A stretch of DNA of 64,000 bases from Rhabditoides inermis (Eukaryota; Nematoda; Chromadorea; Rhabditida; Rhabditidae): positions 161,001 through 225,000 of the forward strand of contig CAWZYM010000153.1 in NCBI GenBank assembly GCA_963966185.1, given 5' to 3'. The notes under the pieces are model-generated. The model did not search any database, had not been told where the DNA came from, and saw only the letters and a program-made list of their open reading frames with translations. The translations under genes and the position numbers were made by a program. Each line of letters starts with the position of its first letter. The stretch's first letter is position 1. This document shows positions 25,484 to 39,386 of this stretch, one piece after another.

Positions 25484-26728
25484 CCATATCCCTCTCCCTC
25501 CATCCAAAGTGCAATACAGGTTCATAATCAACGACAGCCTTTTCTTTCACCAAGTTTCTCGATCTCGCAAGTCGGAAACGGAATGGATGGTGCTGAACTT
25601 CGCTAATAGGACACTAGAGAAGAAGTTCGGAGGAGATATGGATGAAGGGTACCTCAGTGTCTGTCTCTATTCCTTCCCTCTATCTCGCCTTATCTCTTTT
25701 TTATCTCTCTTTGTGAGTTGATTACATGTAGTTATGTAGTATCGAAGGTTGGTTGGATTGTTTCATGAGCGAGGCCACTAACTCTCCTCCCACCCTTATG
25801 GTGGTTGTTGCTAGAAGCTGTGGTCTCTTGAGATTGGTTGTGGTGTTTCTTGAGCGGGGCCACTAACTCTCCTTCCACCCTTATGGTGGTTGTTGCTAGA
25901 AGCTGTGGTCTCTTGAGATTGGTCGTGGTGTTTCTTGAGCGGGGCCACTAACTCTCCTTCCACCCTTATGGTGGTTGTTGCTAGAAGCTGTGGTCCCTTG
26001 AGATTGGTTGTGGTGTTTCTTGAGCGAGGCCACTAACTCTCCTTCCACCCTTATGGTGGTTGTTGCTAGAAGCTGTGGTCTCTTGAGATTGGTTGTGGTG
26101 TTTTTGAGTGGGGCCACTAACTCTCCTCCCACCCTTATGGTGGTTGTTGCTAGAAGCTGTGGTCTCTTGAGATTGGTTGTGGTGTTTCTTGAGCGGGACC
26201 ACTAACTCTCCTTCCACCCTTATGGTGGTTGTTGCTAGAAGCTGTGGTCCCTTGAGATTGGTTGTGGTGTTTCTTGAGCGGGAGCACTAACTCTCCTTCC
26301 ACCCTTATGGTGGTTGTTGCTAGAAGCTGTGGTCTCTTGAGATTGGTTGTGGTGTTTCTTGAGCGAGGCCACTAACTCTCCTTCCACCCTTATGGTGGTT
26401 GTTGCTAGAAGCTGTGGTCTCTTGAGATTGGTTGTGGTGTTTTTGAGTGGGGCCACTAACTCTCCTTCCACCCTTATGGTGGTTGTTGCTAGAAGCTGTG
26501 GTCCCTTGAGATTGGTTGTGGTGTTTCTTGAGCGGGACCACTAACTCTCCTTCCACCCTTATGGTGGTTGTTGCTAGAAGCTGTGGTCCCTTGAGATTGG
26601 TTGTGGTGTATCTTGAGCGGGACCACTAACTCTCCTTCCACCCGTATGATGGTTGTTGCTAGAAGCTGTGGTCTCTTGAGATTGGTTGTGGTGTTTCATG
26701 AGCGGGGCTTCTTCTTTCTCTCTCTCTC

Positions 26729-26772
<44 letters not shown>

Positions 26773-27676
26773 CCATATCCCTCTCCCTCCATCCAAAGTG
26801 CAATACAGGTTCATAATCAACGACAGCCACATTTCACCAAGTTTCTCGATCTCGCAAGTCGGAAACGGAATGGATGGTGCTGAACTTCGCTAATAGGACA
26901 CTAGAGAAGAAGTTCGGAGGAGATATGGATGAAGGGTACCTCAGTGTCTGTCTCTATTCCTTCCCTCTATCTCGCCTTATCTCTTTTTTATCTCTCTTTG
27001 TGAGTTGATTACATGTAGTTATGTGTATCGAAGGTTGGTTGGATTGTTTCATGAGCGAGGCCACTAACTCTCCTCCCACCCTTATGGTGGTTGTTGCTAG
27101 AAGCTGTGGTCTCTTGAGAATGGTCGTGGTGTTTCTTGAGCGAGGCCACTAACTCTCCTCCCACCCTTATGGTGGTTGTTGCTAGAAGCTGTGGTCTCTT
27201 GAGATTGGTTGTGGTGTTTTTGAGTGGGGCCACTAACTCTCCTTCCACCCTTATGGTGGTTGTTGCTAGAAGCTGTGGTCCCTTGAGATTGGTTGTGGTG
27301 TTTCTTGAGCGGGAGCACTAACTCTCCTTCCACCCTTATGGTGGTTGTTGCTAGAAGCTGTGGTCTCTTGAGATTGGTTGTGGTGTTTCTTGAGCGAGGC
27401 CACTAACTCTCCTTCCACCCTTATGGTGGTTGTTGCTAGAAGCTGTGGTCTCTTGAGATTGGTTGTGGTGTTTTTTTGAGTGGGGCCACTAACTCTCCTT
27501 CCACCCTTATGGTGTTTGTTGCTAGAAGCTGTGGTCCCTTGAGATTGGTTGTGGTGTATCTTGAGCGGGACCACTAACTCTCCTTCCACCCTTATGATGG
27601 TTGTTGCTAGAAGCTGTGGTCTCTTGAGATTGGTTGTGGTGTTTCATGAGCGGGGCTTCTTCTTTCTCTATCTCTC

Positions 27677-27718
<42 letters not shown>

Positions 27719-28707
27719 CCATATCCCTCTCCCTCCATCCAAAGTGCAATACAGGTTCATAATCAACGACAGCCACATTTCACCAAGTTTCTCGATCTCG
27801 CAAGTCGGAAACGGAATGGATGGTGCTGAACTTCGCTAATAGGACACTAGAGAAGAAGTTCGGAGGAGATATGGATGAAGGGTACCTCAGTGTCTGTCTC
27901 TATTCCTTCCCTCTATCTCGCCTTATCTCTTTTTTATCTCTCTTTGTGAGTTGATTACATGTAGTTATGTAGTATCGAAGGTTGGTTGGATTGTTTCATG
28001 AGCGAGGCCACTAACTCTCCTCCCACCCTTATGGTGGTTGTTGCTAGAAGCTGTGGTCTCTTGAGATTGGTTGTGGTGTTTCTTGAGCGGGGCCACTAAC
28101 TCTCCTTCCACCCTTATGGTGGTTGTTGCTAGAAGCTGTGGTCTCTTGAGATTGGTTGTGGTGTTTCTTGAGCGGGGCCACTAACTCTCCTTCCACCCTT
28201 ATGGTGGTTGTTGCTAGAAGCTGTGGTCTCTTGAGATTGGTCGTGGTGTTTCTTGAGCGGGGCCACTAACTCTCCTTCCACCCTTATGGTGGTTGTTGCT
28301 AGAAGCTGTGGTCCCTTGAGATTGGTTGTGGTGTTTCTTGAGCGAGGCCACTAACTCTCCTTCCACCCTTATGGTGGTTGTTGCTAGAAGCTGTGGTCTC
28401 TTGAGATTGGTTGTGGTGTTTTTGAGTGGGGCCACTAACTCTCCTTCCACCCTTATGGTGGTTGTTGCTAGAAGCTGTGGTCCCTTGAGATTGGTTGTGG
28501 TGTTTCTTGAGCGGGACCACTAACTCTCCTTCCACCCTTATGGTGGTTGTTGCTAGAAGCTGTGGTCCCTTGAGATTGGTTGTGGTGTATCTTGAGCGGG
28601 ACCACTAACTCTCCTTCCACCCGTATGATGGTTGTTGCTAGAAGCTGTGGTCTCTTGAGATTGGTTGTGGTGTTTCATGAGCGGGGCTTCTTCTTTCTCT
28701 ATCTCTC

Positions 28708-28755
<48 letters not shown>

Positions 28756-30852
28756 CCATATCCCTCTCCCTCCATCCAAAGTGCAATACAGGTTCATAAT
28801 CAACGACAGCCACATTTCACCAAGTTTCTCGATCTCGCAAGTCGGAAACGGAATGGATGGTGCTGAACTTCGCTAATAGGACACTAGAGAAGAAGTTCGG
28901 AGGAGATATGGATGAAGGGTACCTCAGTGTCTGTCTCTATTCCTTCCCTCTATCTCGCCTTATCTCTTTTTTATCTCTCTTTGTGAGTTGATTACATGTA
29001 GTTATGTGTATCGAAGGTTGGTTGGATTGTTTCATGAGCGAGGCCACTAACTCTCCTCCCACCCTTATGGTGGTTGTTGCTAGAAGCTGTGGTCTCTTGA
29101 GAATGGTCGTGGTGTTTCTTGAGCGAGGCCACTAACTCTCCTCCCACCCTTATGGTGGTTGTTGCTAGAAGCTGTGGTCTCTTGAGATTGGTTGTGGTGT
29201 TTTTGAGTGGGGCCACTAACTCTCCTTCCACCCTTATGGTGGTTGTTGCTAGAAGCTGTGGTCCCTTGAGATTGGTTGTGGTGTTTCTTGAGCGGGAGCA
29301 CTAACTCTCCTTCCACCCTTATGGTGGTTGTTGCTAGAAGCTGTGGTCTCTTGAGATTGGTTGTGGTGTTTCTTGAGCGAGGCCACTAACTCTCCTTCCA
29401 CCCTTATGGTGGTTGTTGCTAGAAGCTGTGGTCTCTTGAGATTGGTTGTGGTGTTTTTTTGAGTGGGGCCACTAACTCTCCTTCCACCCTTATGGTGTTT
29501 GTTGCTAGAAGCTGTGGTCCCTTGAGATTGGTTGTGGTGTATCTTGAGCGGGACCACTAACTCTCCTTCCACCCTTATGATGGTTGTTGCTAGAAGCTGT
29601 GGTCTCTTGAGATTGGTTGTGGTGTTTCATGAGCGGGGCTTCTTCTTTCTCTATCTCTCTCACTCTCTCTCTCTCTCTCTCCTCTTTTCCCATATCCCTC
29701 TCCCTCCATCCAAAGTGCAATACAGGTTCATAATCAACGACAGCCACATTTCACCAAGTTTCTCGATCTCGCAAGTCGGAAACGGAATGGATGGTGCTGA
29801 ACTTCGCTAATAGGACACTAGAGAAGAAGTTCGGAGGAGATATGGATGAAGGGTACCTCAGTGTCTGTCTCTATTCCTTCCCTCTATCTCGCCTTATCTC
29901 TTTTTTATCTCTCTTTGTGAGTTGATTACATGTAGTTATGTAGTATCGAAGGTTGGTTGGATTGTTTCATGAGCGAGGCCACTAACTCTCCTCCCACCCT
30001 TATGGTGGTTGTTGCTAGAAGCTGTGGTCTCTTGAGATTGGTTGTGGTGTTTCTTGAGCGGGGCCACTAACTCTCCTTCCACCCTTATGGTGGTTGTTGC
30101 TAGAAGCTGTGGTCTCTTGAGATTGGTTGTGGTGTTTCTTGAGCGAGGCCACTAACTCTCCTTCCACCCTTATGGTGGTTGTTGCTAGAAGCTGTGGTCT
30201 CTTGAGATTGGTTGTGGTGTTTGTTGAGCGGGACCACTATTTCTCCTTCCACCCTTATGGTGGTTGTTGCTAGAAGCTGTGGTCTCTTGAGATTGGTTAT
30301 GGTGTTTCTTGAGCGGAACCACTATTTCTCCTTCCACCCTTATGGTGGTTGTTGCTAGAAGCTGTGGTCTCTTGAGATTGGTTGTGGTGTTTCTTGAGCG
30401 GGAACACTATTTATCCTTCCACCCTTATGGTGGTTGTTGCTAGAAGCTGTGGTCTCTTGAGATTGGTTGTGGTGTTTCTTGAGCGGGACCACTATTTCTC
30501 CTTCCATCCTTATGGTGGTTGTTGCTAGAAGCTGTGGTCTCTTGAGATTGGTTGTGGTGTTTCTTGAGCGAGGCCACTAACTCTCTTTCCACCCTTATGG
30601 TGGTTGTTGCTAGAAGCTGTGGTCTCTTGAGATTGGTTGTGGTGTTTTTTGAGTGGGGCCACTAACTCTCCTTCCACCCTTATGGTGGTTGTTGCTAGAA
30701 GCTGTGGTCCTTTGAGATTGGTTGTGGTGTATCTTGAGCGGGACCACTAACTCTCCTTCCACCCTTATGGTGGTTGTTGCTAGAAGCTGTGGTCTCTTGA
30801 GATTGGTTGTGGTGTTTCATGAGCGGGGCTTCTTCTTGCTCTCTCTCTCTCT

Positions 30853-30891
<39 letters not shown>

Positions 30892-30933
30892 CTTCCCATA
30901 CCCCTCTCCCTCCATCCAAAGTTCAATACAGGT
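24491..30933 (+). repeat. Array block, copy 2 of a large internal duplication
   Basis: This block repeats 1-8685 in the same orientation, about 24.49 kb further on for the left part and about 22.24 kb further on for the right part. The change in offset is the absence of one 2.25-kb composite. Beyond 30933 the two copies diverge: a short 513-bp unit follows here, and a 933-bp unit follows copy 1. The block therefore seems to have been copied as a unit, with the 2.25-kb composite gained or lost afterwards. Confidence 0.85.
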
Positions 30934-31375
30934 TCATAATCAACTACAGCCACACTTCACCAAGTTTCTCGATCTCGCAAGTCGAAAACGGAATGAATGG
31001 TGCTGAACTTCGCTAATAGGACACCAGAGAAGGATTTCGAGGAGATATGGATGAAGGGTACCTCAGTGTCTGTCTCTATTCCTTCCCTCTATCTCGCCTT
31101 ATCTCTTTTTATCTTTTTCTGTGGGTTGATTACATGTAGTTATGTAGTATCGAAGGTTGGTTGGATTGTTTCATGAGCGAGGCCACTAACTCTCCTCCCA
31201 CCCTTATGGTGGTTGTTGCTAGAAGCTGTGGTCTCTTGAGATTGGTTGTGGTGTTTTTGAGTGGGGCCACTAACTCTCCTTCCACCCTTATGATGGTTGT
31301 TGCTAGAAGCTGTGGTCTCTTGAGATTGGTTGTGGTGTTTCATGAGCGGGGCTTCTTCTTTCTCTATCTCTCTCA

Positions 31376-31408
<33 letters not shown>

Positions 31409-32396
31409 CCATATCCCTCTCCCTCCATCCAAAGTGCAATACAGGTTCATAATCAACGACAGCCACATTTCACCAAGTTTCTCGATCTCGCAAGTCGGAA
31501 ACGGAATGGATGGTGCTGAACTTCGCTAATAGGACACTAGAGAAGGAGTTCGGAGGAGATATGGATGAAGGGTACCTCAGTGTCTGTCTCTATTCCTTCC
31601 CTCTATCTCGCCTTATCTCTTTTTTATCTCTCTTTGTGAGTTGATTACATGTAGTTATGTAGTATCGAAGGTTGGTTGGATTGTTTCATGAGCGAGGCCA
31701 CTAACTCTCCTCCCACCCTTATGGTGGTTGTTGCTAGAAGCTGTGGTCTCTTGAGATTGGTTGTGGTGTTTCTTGAGCGGGGCCACTAACTCTCCTTCCA
31801 CCCTTATGGTGGTTGTTGCTAGAAGCTGTGGTCTCTTGAGATTGGTCGTGGTGTTTCTTGAGCGGGGCCACTAACTCTCCTTCCACCCTTATGGTGGTTG
31901 TTGCTAGAAGCTGTGGTCCCTTGAGATTGGTTGTGGTGTTTCTTGAGCGAGGCCACTAACTCTCCTTCCACCCTTATGGTGGTTGTTGCTAGAAGCTGTG
32001 GTCTCTTGAGATTGGTTGTGGTGTTTTTGAGTGGGGCCACTAACTCTCCTTCCACCCTTATGGTGGTTGTTGCTAGAAGCTGTGGTCCCTTGAGATTGGT
32101 TGTGGTGTTTCTTGAGCGGGACCACTAACTCTCCTTCCACCCTTATGGTGGTTGTTGCTAGAAGCTGTGGTCTCTTGAGATTGGTTGTGGTGTTTTTTTG
32201 AGTGGGGCCACTAACTCTCCTTCCACCCTTATGGTGGTTGTTGCTAGAAGCTGTGGTCCCTTGAGATTGGTTGTGGTGTATCTTGAGCGGGACCACTAAC
32301 TCTCCTTCCACCCGTATGATGGTTGTTGCTAGAAGCTGTGGTCTCTTGAGATTGGTTGTGGTGTTTCATGAGCGGGGCTTCTTCTTTCTCTATCTC

Positions 32397-32442
<46 letters not shown>

Positions 32443-33431
32443 CCATATCCCTCTCCCTCCATCCAAAGTGCAATACAGGTTCATAATCAACGACAGCCAC
32501 ATTTCACCAAGTTTCTCGATCTCGCAAGTCGGAAACGGAATGGATGGTGCTGAACTTCGCTAATAGGACACTAGAGAAGAAGTTCGGAGGAGATATGGAT
32601 GAAGGGTACCTCAGTGTCTGTCTCTATTCCTTCCCTCTATCTCGCCTTATCTCTTTTTTATCTCTCTTTGTGAGTTGATTACATGTAGTTATGTAGTATC
32701 GAAGGTTGGTTGGATTGTTTCATGAGCGAGGCCACTAACTCTCCTCCCACCCTTATGGTGGTTGTTGCTAGAAGCTGTGGTCTCTTGAGATTGGTTGTGG
32801 TGTTTCTTGAGCGGGGCCACTAACTCTCCTTCCACCCTTATGGTGGTTGTTGCTAGAAGCTGTGGTCTCTTGAGATTGGTTGTGGTGTTTCTTGAGCGGG
32901 GCCACTAACTCTCCTTCCACCCTTATGGTGGTTGTTGCTAGAAGCTGTGGTCTCTTGAGATTGGTCGTGGTGTTTCTTGAGCGGGGCCACTAACTCTCCT
33001 TCCACCCTTATGGTGGTTGTTGCTAGAAGCTGTGGTCCCTTGAGATTGGTTGTGGTGTTTCTTGAGCGAGGCCACTAACTCTCCTTCCACCCTTATGGTG
33101 GTTGTTGCTAGAAGCTGTGGTCTCTTGAGATTGGTTGTGGTGTTTTTGAGTGGGGCCACTAACTCTCCTTCCACCCTTATGGTGGTTGTTGCTAGAAGCT
33201 GTGGTCCCTTGAGATTGGTTGTGGTGTTTCTTGAGCGGGACCACTAACTCTCCTTCCACCCTTATGGTGGTTGTTGCTAGAAGCTGTGGTCCCTTGAGAT
33301 TGGTTGTGGTGTATCTTGAGCGGGACCACTAACTCTCCTTCCACCCGTATGATGGTTGTTGCTAGAAGCTGTGGTCTCTTGAGATTGGTTGTGGTGTTTC
33401 ATGAGCGGGGCTTCTTCTTTCTCTATCTCTC

Positions 33432-33473
<42 letters not shown>

Positions 33474-35403
33474 CCATATCCCTCTCCCTCCATCCAAAGT
33501 GCAATACAGGTTCATAATCAACGACAGCCACATTTCACCAAGTTTCTCGATCTCGCAAGTCGGAAACGGAATGGATGGTGCTGAACTTCGCTAATAGGAC
33601 ACTAGAGAAGAAGTTCGGAGGAGATATGGATGAAGGGTACCTCAGTGTCTGTCTCTATTCCTTCCCTCTATCTCGCCTTATCTCTTTTTTATCTCTCTTT
33701 GTGAGTTGATTACATGTAGTTATGTGTATCGAAGGTTGGTTGGATTGTTTCATGAGCGAGGCCACTAACTCTCCTCCCACCCTTATGGTGGTTGTTGCTA
33801 GAAGCTGTGGTCTCTTGAGAATGGTCGTGGTGTTTCTTGAGCGAGGCCACTAACTCTCCTCCCACCCTTATGGTGGTTGTTGCTAGAAGCTGTGGTCTCT
33901 TGAGATTGGTTGTGGTGTTTCTTGAGCGAGGCCACTAACTCTCCTTCCACCCTTATGGTGGTTGTTGCTAGAAGCTGTGGTCTCTTGAGATTGGTTGTGG
34001 TGTTTTTTTGAGTGGGGCCACTAACTCTCCTTCCACCCTTATGGTGTTTGTTGCTAGAAGCTGTGGTCCCTTGAGATTGGTTGTGGTGTATCTTGAGCGG
34101 GACCACTAACTCTCCTTCCACCCTTATGATGGTTGTTGCTAGAAGCTGTGGTCTCTTGAGATTGGTTGTGGTGTTTCATGAGCGGGGCTTCTTCTTTCTC
34201 TATCTCTCTCACTCTCTCTCTCTCTCTCTCCTCTTTTCCCATATCCCTCTCCCTCCATCCAAAGTGCAATACAGGTTCATAATCAACGACAGCCACATTT
34301 CACCAAGTTTCTCGATCTCGCAAGTCGGAAACGGAATGGATGGTGCTGAACTTCGCTAATAGGACACTAGAGAAGAAGTTCGGAGGAGATATGGATGAAG
34401 GGTACCTCAGTGTCTGTCTCTATTCCTTCCCTCTATCTCGCCTTATCTCTTTTTTATCTCTCTTTGTGAGTTGATTACATGTAGTTATGTAGTATCGAAG
34501 GTTGGTTGGATTGTTTCATGAGCGAGGCCACTAACTCTCCTCCCACCCTTATGGTGGTTGTTGCTAGAAGCTGTGGTCTCTTGAGATTGGTTGTGGTGTT
34601 TCTTGAGCGGGGCCACTAACTCTCCTTCCACCCTTATGGTGGTTGTTGCTAGAAGCTGTGGTCTCTTGAGATTGGTTGTGGTGTTTCTTGAGCGAGGCCA
34701 CTAACTCTCCTTCCACCCTTATGGTGGTTGTTGCTAGAAGCTGTGGTCTCTTGAGATTGGTTGTGGTGTTTGTTGAGCGGGACCACTATTTCTCCTTCCA
34801 CCCTTATGGTGGTTGTTGCTAGAAGCTGTGGTCTCTTGAGATTGGTTATGGTGTTTCTTGAGCGGAACCACTATTTCTCCTTCCACCCTTATGGTGGTTG
34901 TTGCTAGAAGCTGTGGTCTCTTGAGATTGGTTGTGGTGTTTCTTGAGCGGGAACACTATTTATCCTTCCACCCTTATGGTGGTTGTTGCTAGAAGCTGTG
35001 GTCTCTTGAGATTGGTTGTGGTGTTTCTTGAGCGGGACCACTATTTCTCCTTCCATCCTTATGGTGGTTGTTGCTAGAAGCTGTGGTCTCTTGAGATTGG
35101 TTGTGGTGTTTCTTGAGCGAGGCCACTAACTCTCTTTCCACCCTTATGGTGGTTGTTGCTAGAAGCTGTGGTCTCTTGAGATTGGTTGTGGTGTTTTTTG
35201 AGTGGGGCCACTAACTCTCCTTCCACCCTTATGGTGGTTGTTGCTAGAAGCTGTGGTCCTTTGAGATTGGTTGTGGTGTATCTTGAGCGGGACCACTAAC
35301 TCTCCTTCCACCCTTATGGTGGTTGTTGCTAGAAGCTGTGGTCTCTTGAGATTGGTTGTGGTGTTTCATGAGCGGGGCTTCTTCTTGCTCTCTCTCTCTC
35401 TAA

Positions 35404-35434
<31 letters not shown>

Positions 35435-35475
35435 CTTCCCATACCCCTCTCCCTCCATCCAAAGTTCAATACAGG
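30933..35475 (+). repeat. Mixed A, A' and B units
   Basis: Anchors are 30933 (B), 31446 (A'), 32480, 33511, 34276 and 35476 (B). The unit ending at 34276 is only 765 bp: five monomers, lacking part of the usual seven-monomer block. Its monomers pass directly from the ttgagaatggtcg-type start to the end of the block, a likely internal deletion by unequal exchange. Confidence 0.82.
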
Positions 35476-35915
35476 TTCATAATCAACTACAGCCACACTT
35501 CACCAAGTTTCTCGATCTCGCAAGTCGAAAACGGAATGAATGGTGCTGAACTTCGCTAATAGGACACCAGAGAAGGATTTCGAGGAGATATGGATGAAGG
35601 GTACCTCAGTGTCTGTCTCTATTCCTTCCCTCTATCTCGCCTTATCTCTTTTTATCTTTTTCTGTGGGTTGATTACATGTAGTTATGTAGTATCGAAGGT
35701 TGGTTGGATTGTTTCATGAGCGAGGCCACTAACTCTCCTCCCACCCTTATGGTGGTTGTTGCTAGAAGCTGTGGTCTCTTGAGATTGGTTGTGGTGTTTT
35801 TGAGTGGGGCCACTAACTCTCCTTCCACCCTTATGATGGTTGTTGCTAGAAGCTGTGGTCTCTTGAGATTGGTTGTGGTGTTTCATGAGCGGGGCTTCTT
35901 CTTTCTCTATCTCTC

Positions 35916-35966
<51 letters not shown>

Positions 35967-36972
35967 CTCTCCTCTTTTCCCATATCCCTCTCCCTCCATC
36001 CAAAGTGCAATACAGGTTCATAATCAACGACAGCCACATTTCACCAAGTTTCTCGATCTCGCAAGTCGGAAACGGAATGGATGGTGCTGAACTTCGCTAA
36101 TAGGACACTAGAGAAGGAGTTCGGAGGAGATATGGATGAAGGGTACCTCAGTGTCTGTCTCTATTCCTTCCCTCTATCTCGCCTTATCTCTTTTTTATCT
36201 CTCTTTGTGAGTTGATTACATGTAGTTATGTAGTATCGAAGGTTGGTTGGATTGTTTCATGAGCGAGGCCACTAACTCTCCTCCCACCCTTATGGTGGTT
36301 GTTGCTAGAAGCTGTGGTCTCTTGAGATTGGTTGTGGTGTTTCTTGAGCGGGGCCACTAACTCTCCTTCCACCCTTATGGTGGTTGTTGCTAGAAGCTGT
36401 GGTCTCTTGAGATTGGTCGTGGTGTTTCTTGAGCGGGGCCACTAACTCTCCTTCCACCCTTATGGTGGTTGTTGCTAGAAGCTGTGGTCCCTTGAGATTG
36501 GTTGTGGTGTTTCTTGAGCGAGGCCACTAACTCTCCTTCCACCCTTATGGTGGTTGTTGCTAGAAGCTGTGGTCTCTTGAGATTGGTTGTGGTGTTTTTG
36601 AGTGGGGCCACTAACTCTCCTTCCACCCTTATGGTGGTTGTTGCTAGAAGCTGTGGTCCCTTGAGATTGGTTGTGGTGTTTCTTGAGCGGGACCACTAAC
36701 TCTCCTTCCACCCTTATGGTGGTTGTTGCTAGAAGCTGTGGTCTCTTGAGATTGGTTGTGGTGTTTTTTTGAGTGGGGCCACTAACTCTCCTTCCACCCT
36801 TATGGTGGTTGTTGCTAGAAGCTGTGGTCCCTTGAGATTGGTTGTGGTGTATCTTGAGCGGGACCACTAACTCTCCTTCCACCCGTATGATGGTTGTTGC
36901 TAGAAGCTGTGGTCTCTTGAGATTGGTTGTGGTGTTTCATGAGCGGGGCTTCTTCTTTCTCTATCTCTCTCA

Positions 36973-37007
<35 letters not shown>

Positions 37008-38247
37008 CCATATCCCTCTCCCTCCATCCAAAGTGCAATACAGGTTCATAATCAACGACAGCCACATTTCACCAAGTTTCTCGATCTCGCAAGTCGGAAA
37101 CGGAATGGATGGTGCTGAACTTCGCTAATAGGACACTAGAGAAGAAGTTCGGAGGAGATATGGATGAAGGGTACCTCAGTGTCTGTCTCTATTCCTTCCC
37201 TCTATCTCGCCTTATCTCTTTTTTATCTCTCTTTGTGAGTTGATTACATGTAGTTATGTAGTATCGAAGGTTGGTTGGATTGTTTCATGAGCGAGGCCAC
37301 TAACTCTCCTCCCACCCTTATGGTGGTTGTTGCTAGAAGCTGTGGTCTCTTGAGATTGGTTGTGGTGTTTCTTGAGCGGGGCCACTAACTCTCCTTCCAC
37401 CCTTATGGTGGTTGTTGCTAGAAGCTGTGGTCTCTTGAGATTGGTTGTGGTGTTTCTTGAGCGAGGCCACTAACTCTCTTTCCACCCTTATGGTGGTTGT
37501 TGCTAGAAGCTGTGGTCTCTTGAGATTGGTTGTGGTGTTTTTTGAGTGGGGCCACTAACTCTCCTTCCACCCTTATGGTGGTTGTTGCTAGAAGTTGTGG
37601 TCCTTTGAGATTGGTTGTGGTGTATCTTGAGCGGGACCACTAACTCTCCTTCCACCCTTATGGTGGTTGTTGCTAGAAGCTGTGGTCTCTTGAGATTGGT
37701 TGTGGTGTTTCATGAGCGGGGCTTCTTCTTGCTCTCTCTCTCTAACTCTCTCTCTCTCTCTCCTCTCTTCCCATACCCCTCTCCCTCCATCCAAAGTTCA
37801 ATACAGGTTCATAATCAACTACAGCCACACTTCACCAAGTTTCTCGATCTCGCAAGTCGAAAACGGAATGAATGGTGCTGAACTTCGCTAATAGGACACC
37901 AGAGAAGGATTTCGAGGAGATATGGATGAAGGGTACCTCAGTGTCTGTCTCTATTCCTTCCCTCTATCTCGCCTTATCTCTTTTTATCTTTTTCTGTGGG
38001 TTGATTACATGTAGTTATGTAGTATCGAAGGTTGGTTGGATTGTTTCATGAGCGAGGCCACTAACTCTCCTCCCACCCTTATGGTGGTTGTTGCTAGAAG
38101 CTGTGGTCTCTTGAGATTGGTTGTGGTGTTTTTGAGTGGGGCCACTAACTCTCCTTCCACCCTTATGATGGTTGTTGCTAGAAGCTGTGGTCTCTTGAGA
38201 TTGGTTGTGGTGTTTCATGAGCGGGGCTTCTTCTTTCTCTATCTCTC

Positions 38248-38298
<51 letters not shown>

Positions 38299-39301
38299 CT
38301 CTCCTCTTTTCCCATATCCCTCTCCCTCCATCCAAAGTGCAATACAGGTTCATAATCAACGACAGCCACATTTCACCAAGTTTCTCGATCTCGCAAGTCG
38401 GAAACGGAATGGATGGTGCTGAACTTCGCTAATAGGACACTAGAGAAGGAGTTCGGAGGAGATATGGATGAAGGGTACCTCAGTGTCTGTCTCTATTCCT
38501 TCCCTCTATCTCGCCTTATCTCTTTTTTATCTCTCTTTGTGAGTTGATTACATGTAGTTATGTAGTATCGAAGGTTGGTTGGATTGTTTCATGAGCGAGG
38601 CCACTAACTCTCCTCCCACCCTTATGGTGGTTGTTGCTAGAAGCTGTGGTCTCTTGAGATTGGTTGTGGTGTTTCTTGAGCGGGGCCACTAACTCTCCTT
38701 CCACCCTTATGGTGGTTGTTGCTAGAAGCTGTGGTCTCTTGAGATTGGTCGTGGTGTTTCTTGAGCGGGGCCACTAACTCTCCTTCCACCCTTATGGTGG
38801 TTGTTGCTAGAAGCTGTGGTCCCTTGAGATTGGTTGTGGTGTTTCTTGAGCGAGGCCACTAACTCTCCTTCCACCCTTATGGTGGTTGTTGCTAGAAGCT
38901 GTGGTCTCTTGAGATTGGTTGTGGTGTTTTTGAGTGGGGCCACTAACTCTCCTTCCACCCTTATGGTGGTTGTTGCTAGAAGCTGTGGTCCCTTGAGATT
39001 GGTTGTGGTGTTTCTTGAGCGGGACCACTAACTCTCCTTCCACCCTTATGGTGGTTGTTGCTAGAAGCTGTGGTCTCTTGAGATTGGTTGTGGTGTTTTT
39101 TTGAGTGGGGCCACTAACTCTCCTTCCACCCTTATGGTGGTTGTTGCTAGAAGCTGTGGTCCCTTGAGATTGGTTGTGGTGTATCTTGAGCGGGACCACT
39201 AACTCTCCTTCCACCCGTATGATGGTTGTTGCTAGAAGCTGTGGTCTCTTGAGATTGGTTGTGGTGTTTCATGAGCGGGGCTTCTTCTTTCTCTATCTCT
39301 C

Positions 39302-39349
<48 letters not shown>

Positions 39350-39386
39350 CCATATCCCTCTCCCTCCATCCAAAGTGCAATACAGG
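35476..39386 (+). repeat. 2332-bp-shifted tandem duplication
   Basis: Anchors 35476 and 36017 recur at 37808 and 38349, both shifted by 2332 bp. The short 541-bp unit is the same in both copies, including a long CT tract of about 45 bp with the same gctctc interruption (35919-35963 and its partner near 38251). The following 8-monomer units differ only in CT length (1028 and 1038 bp). The unit between the copies (37045-37807) has five monomers and a B spacer but none of the B-type tatttctcc monomers, so it too looks recombinant. Confidence 0.85.
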
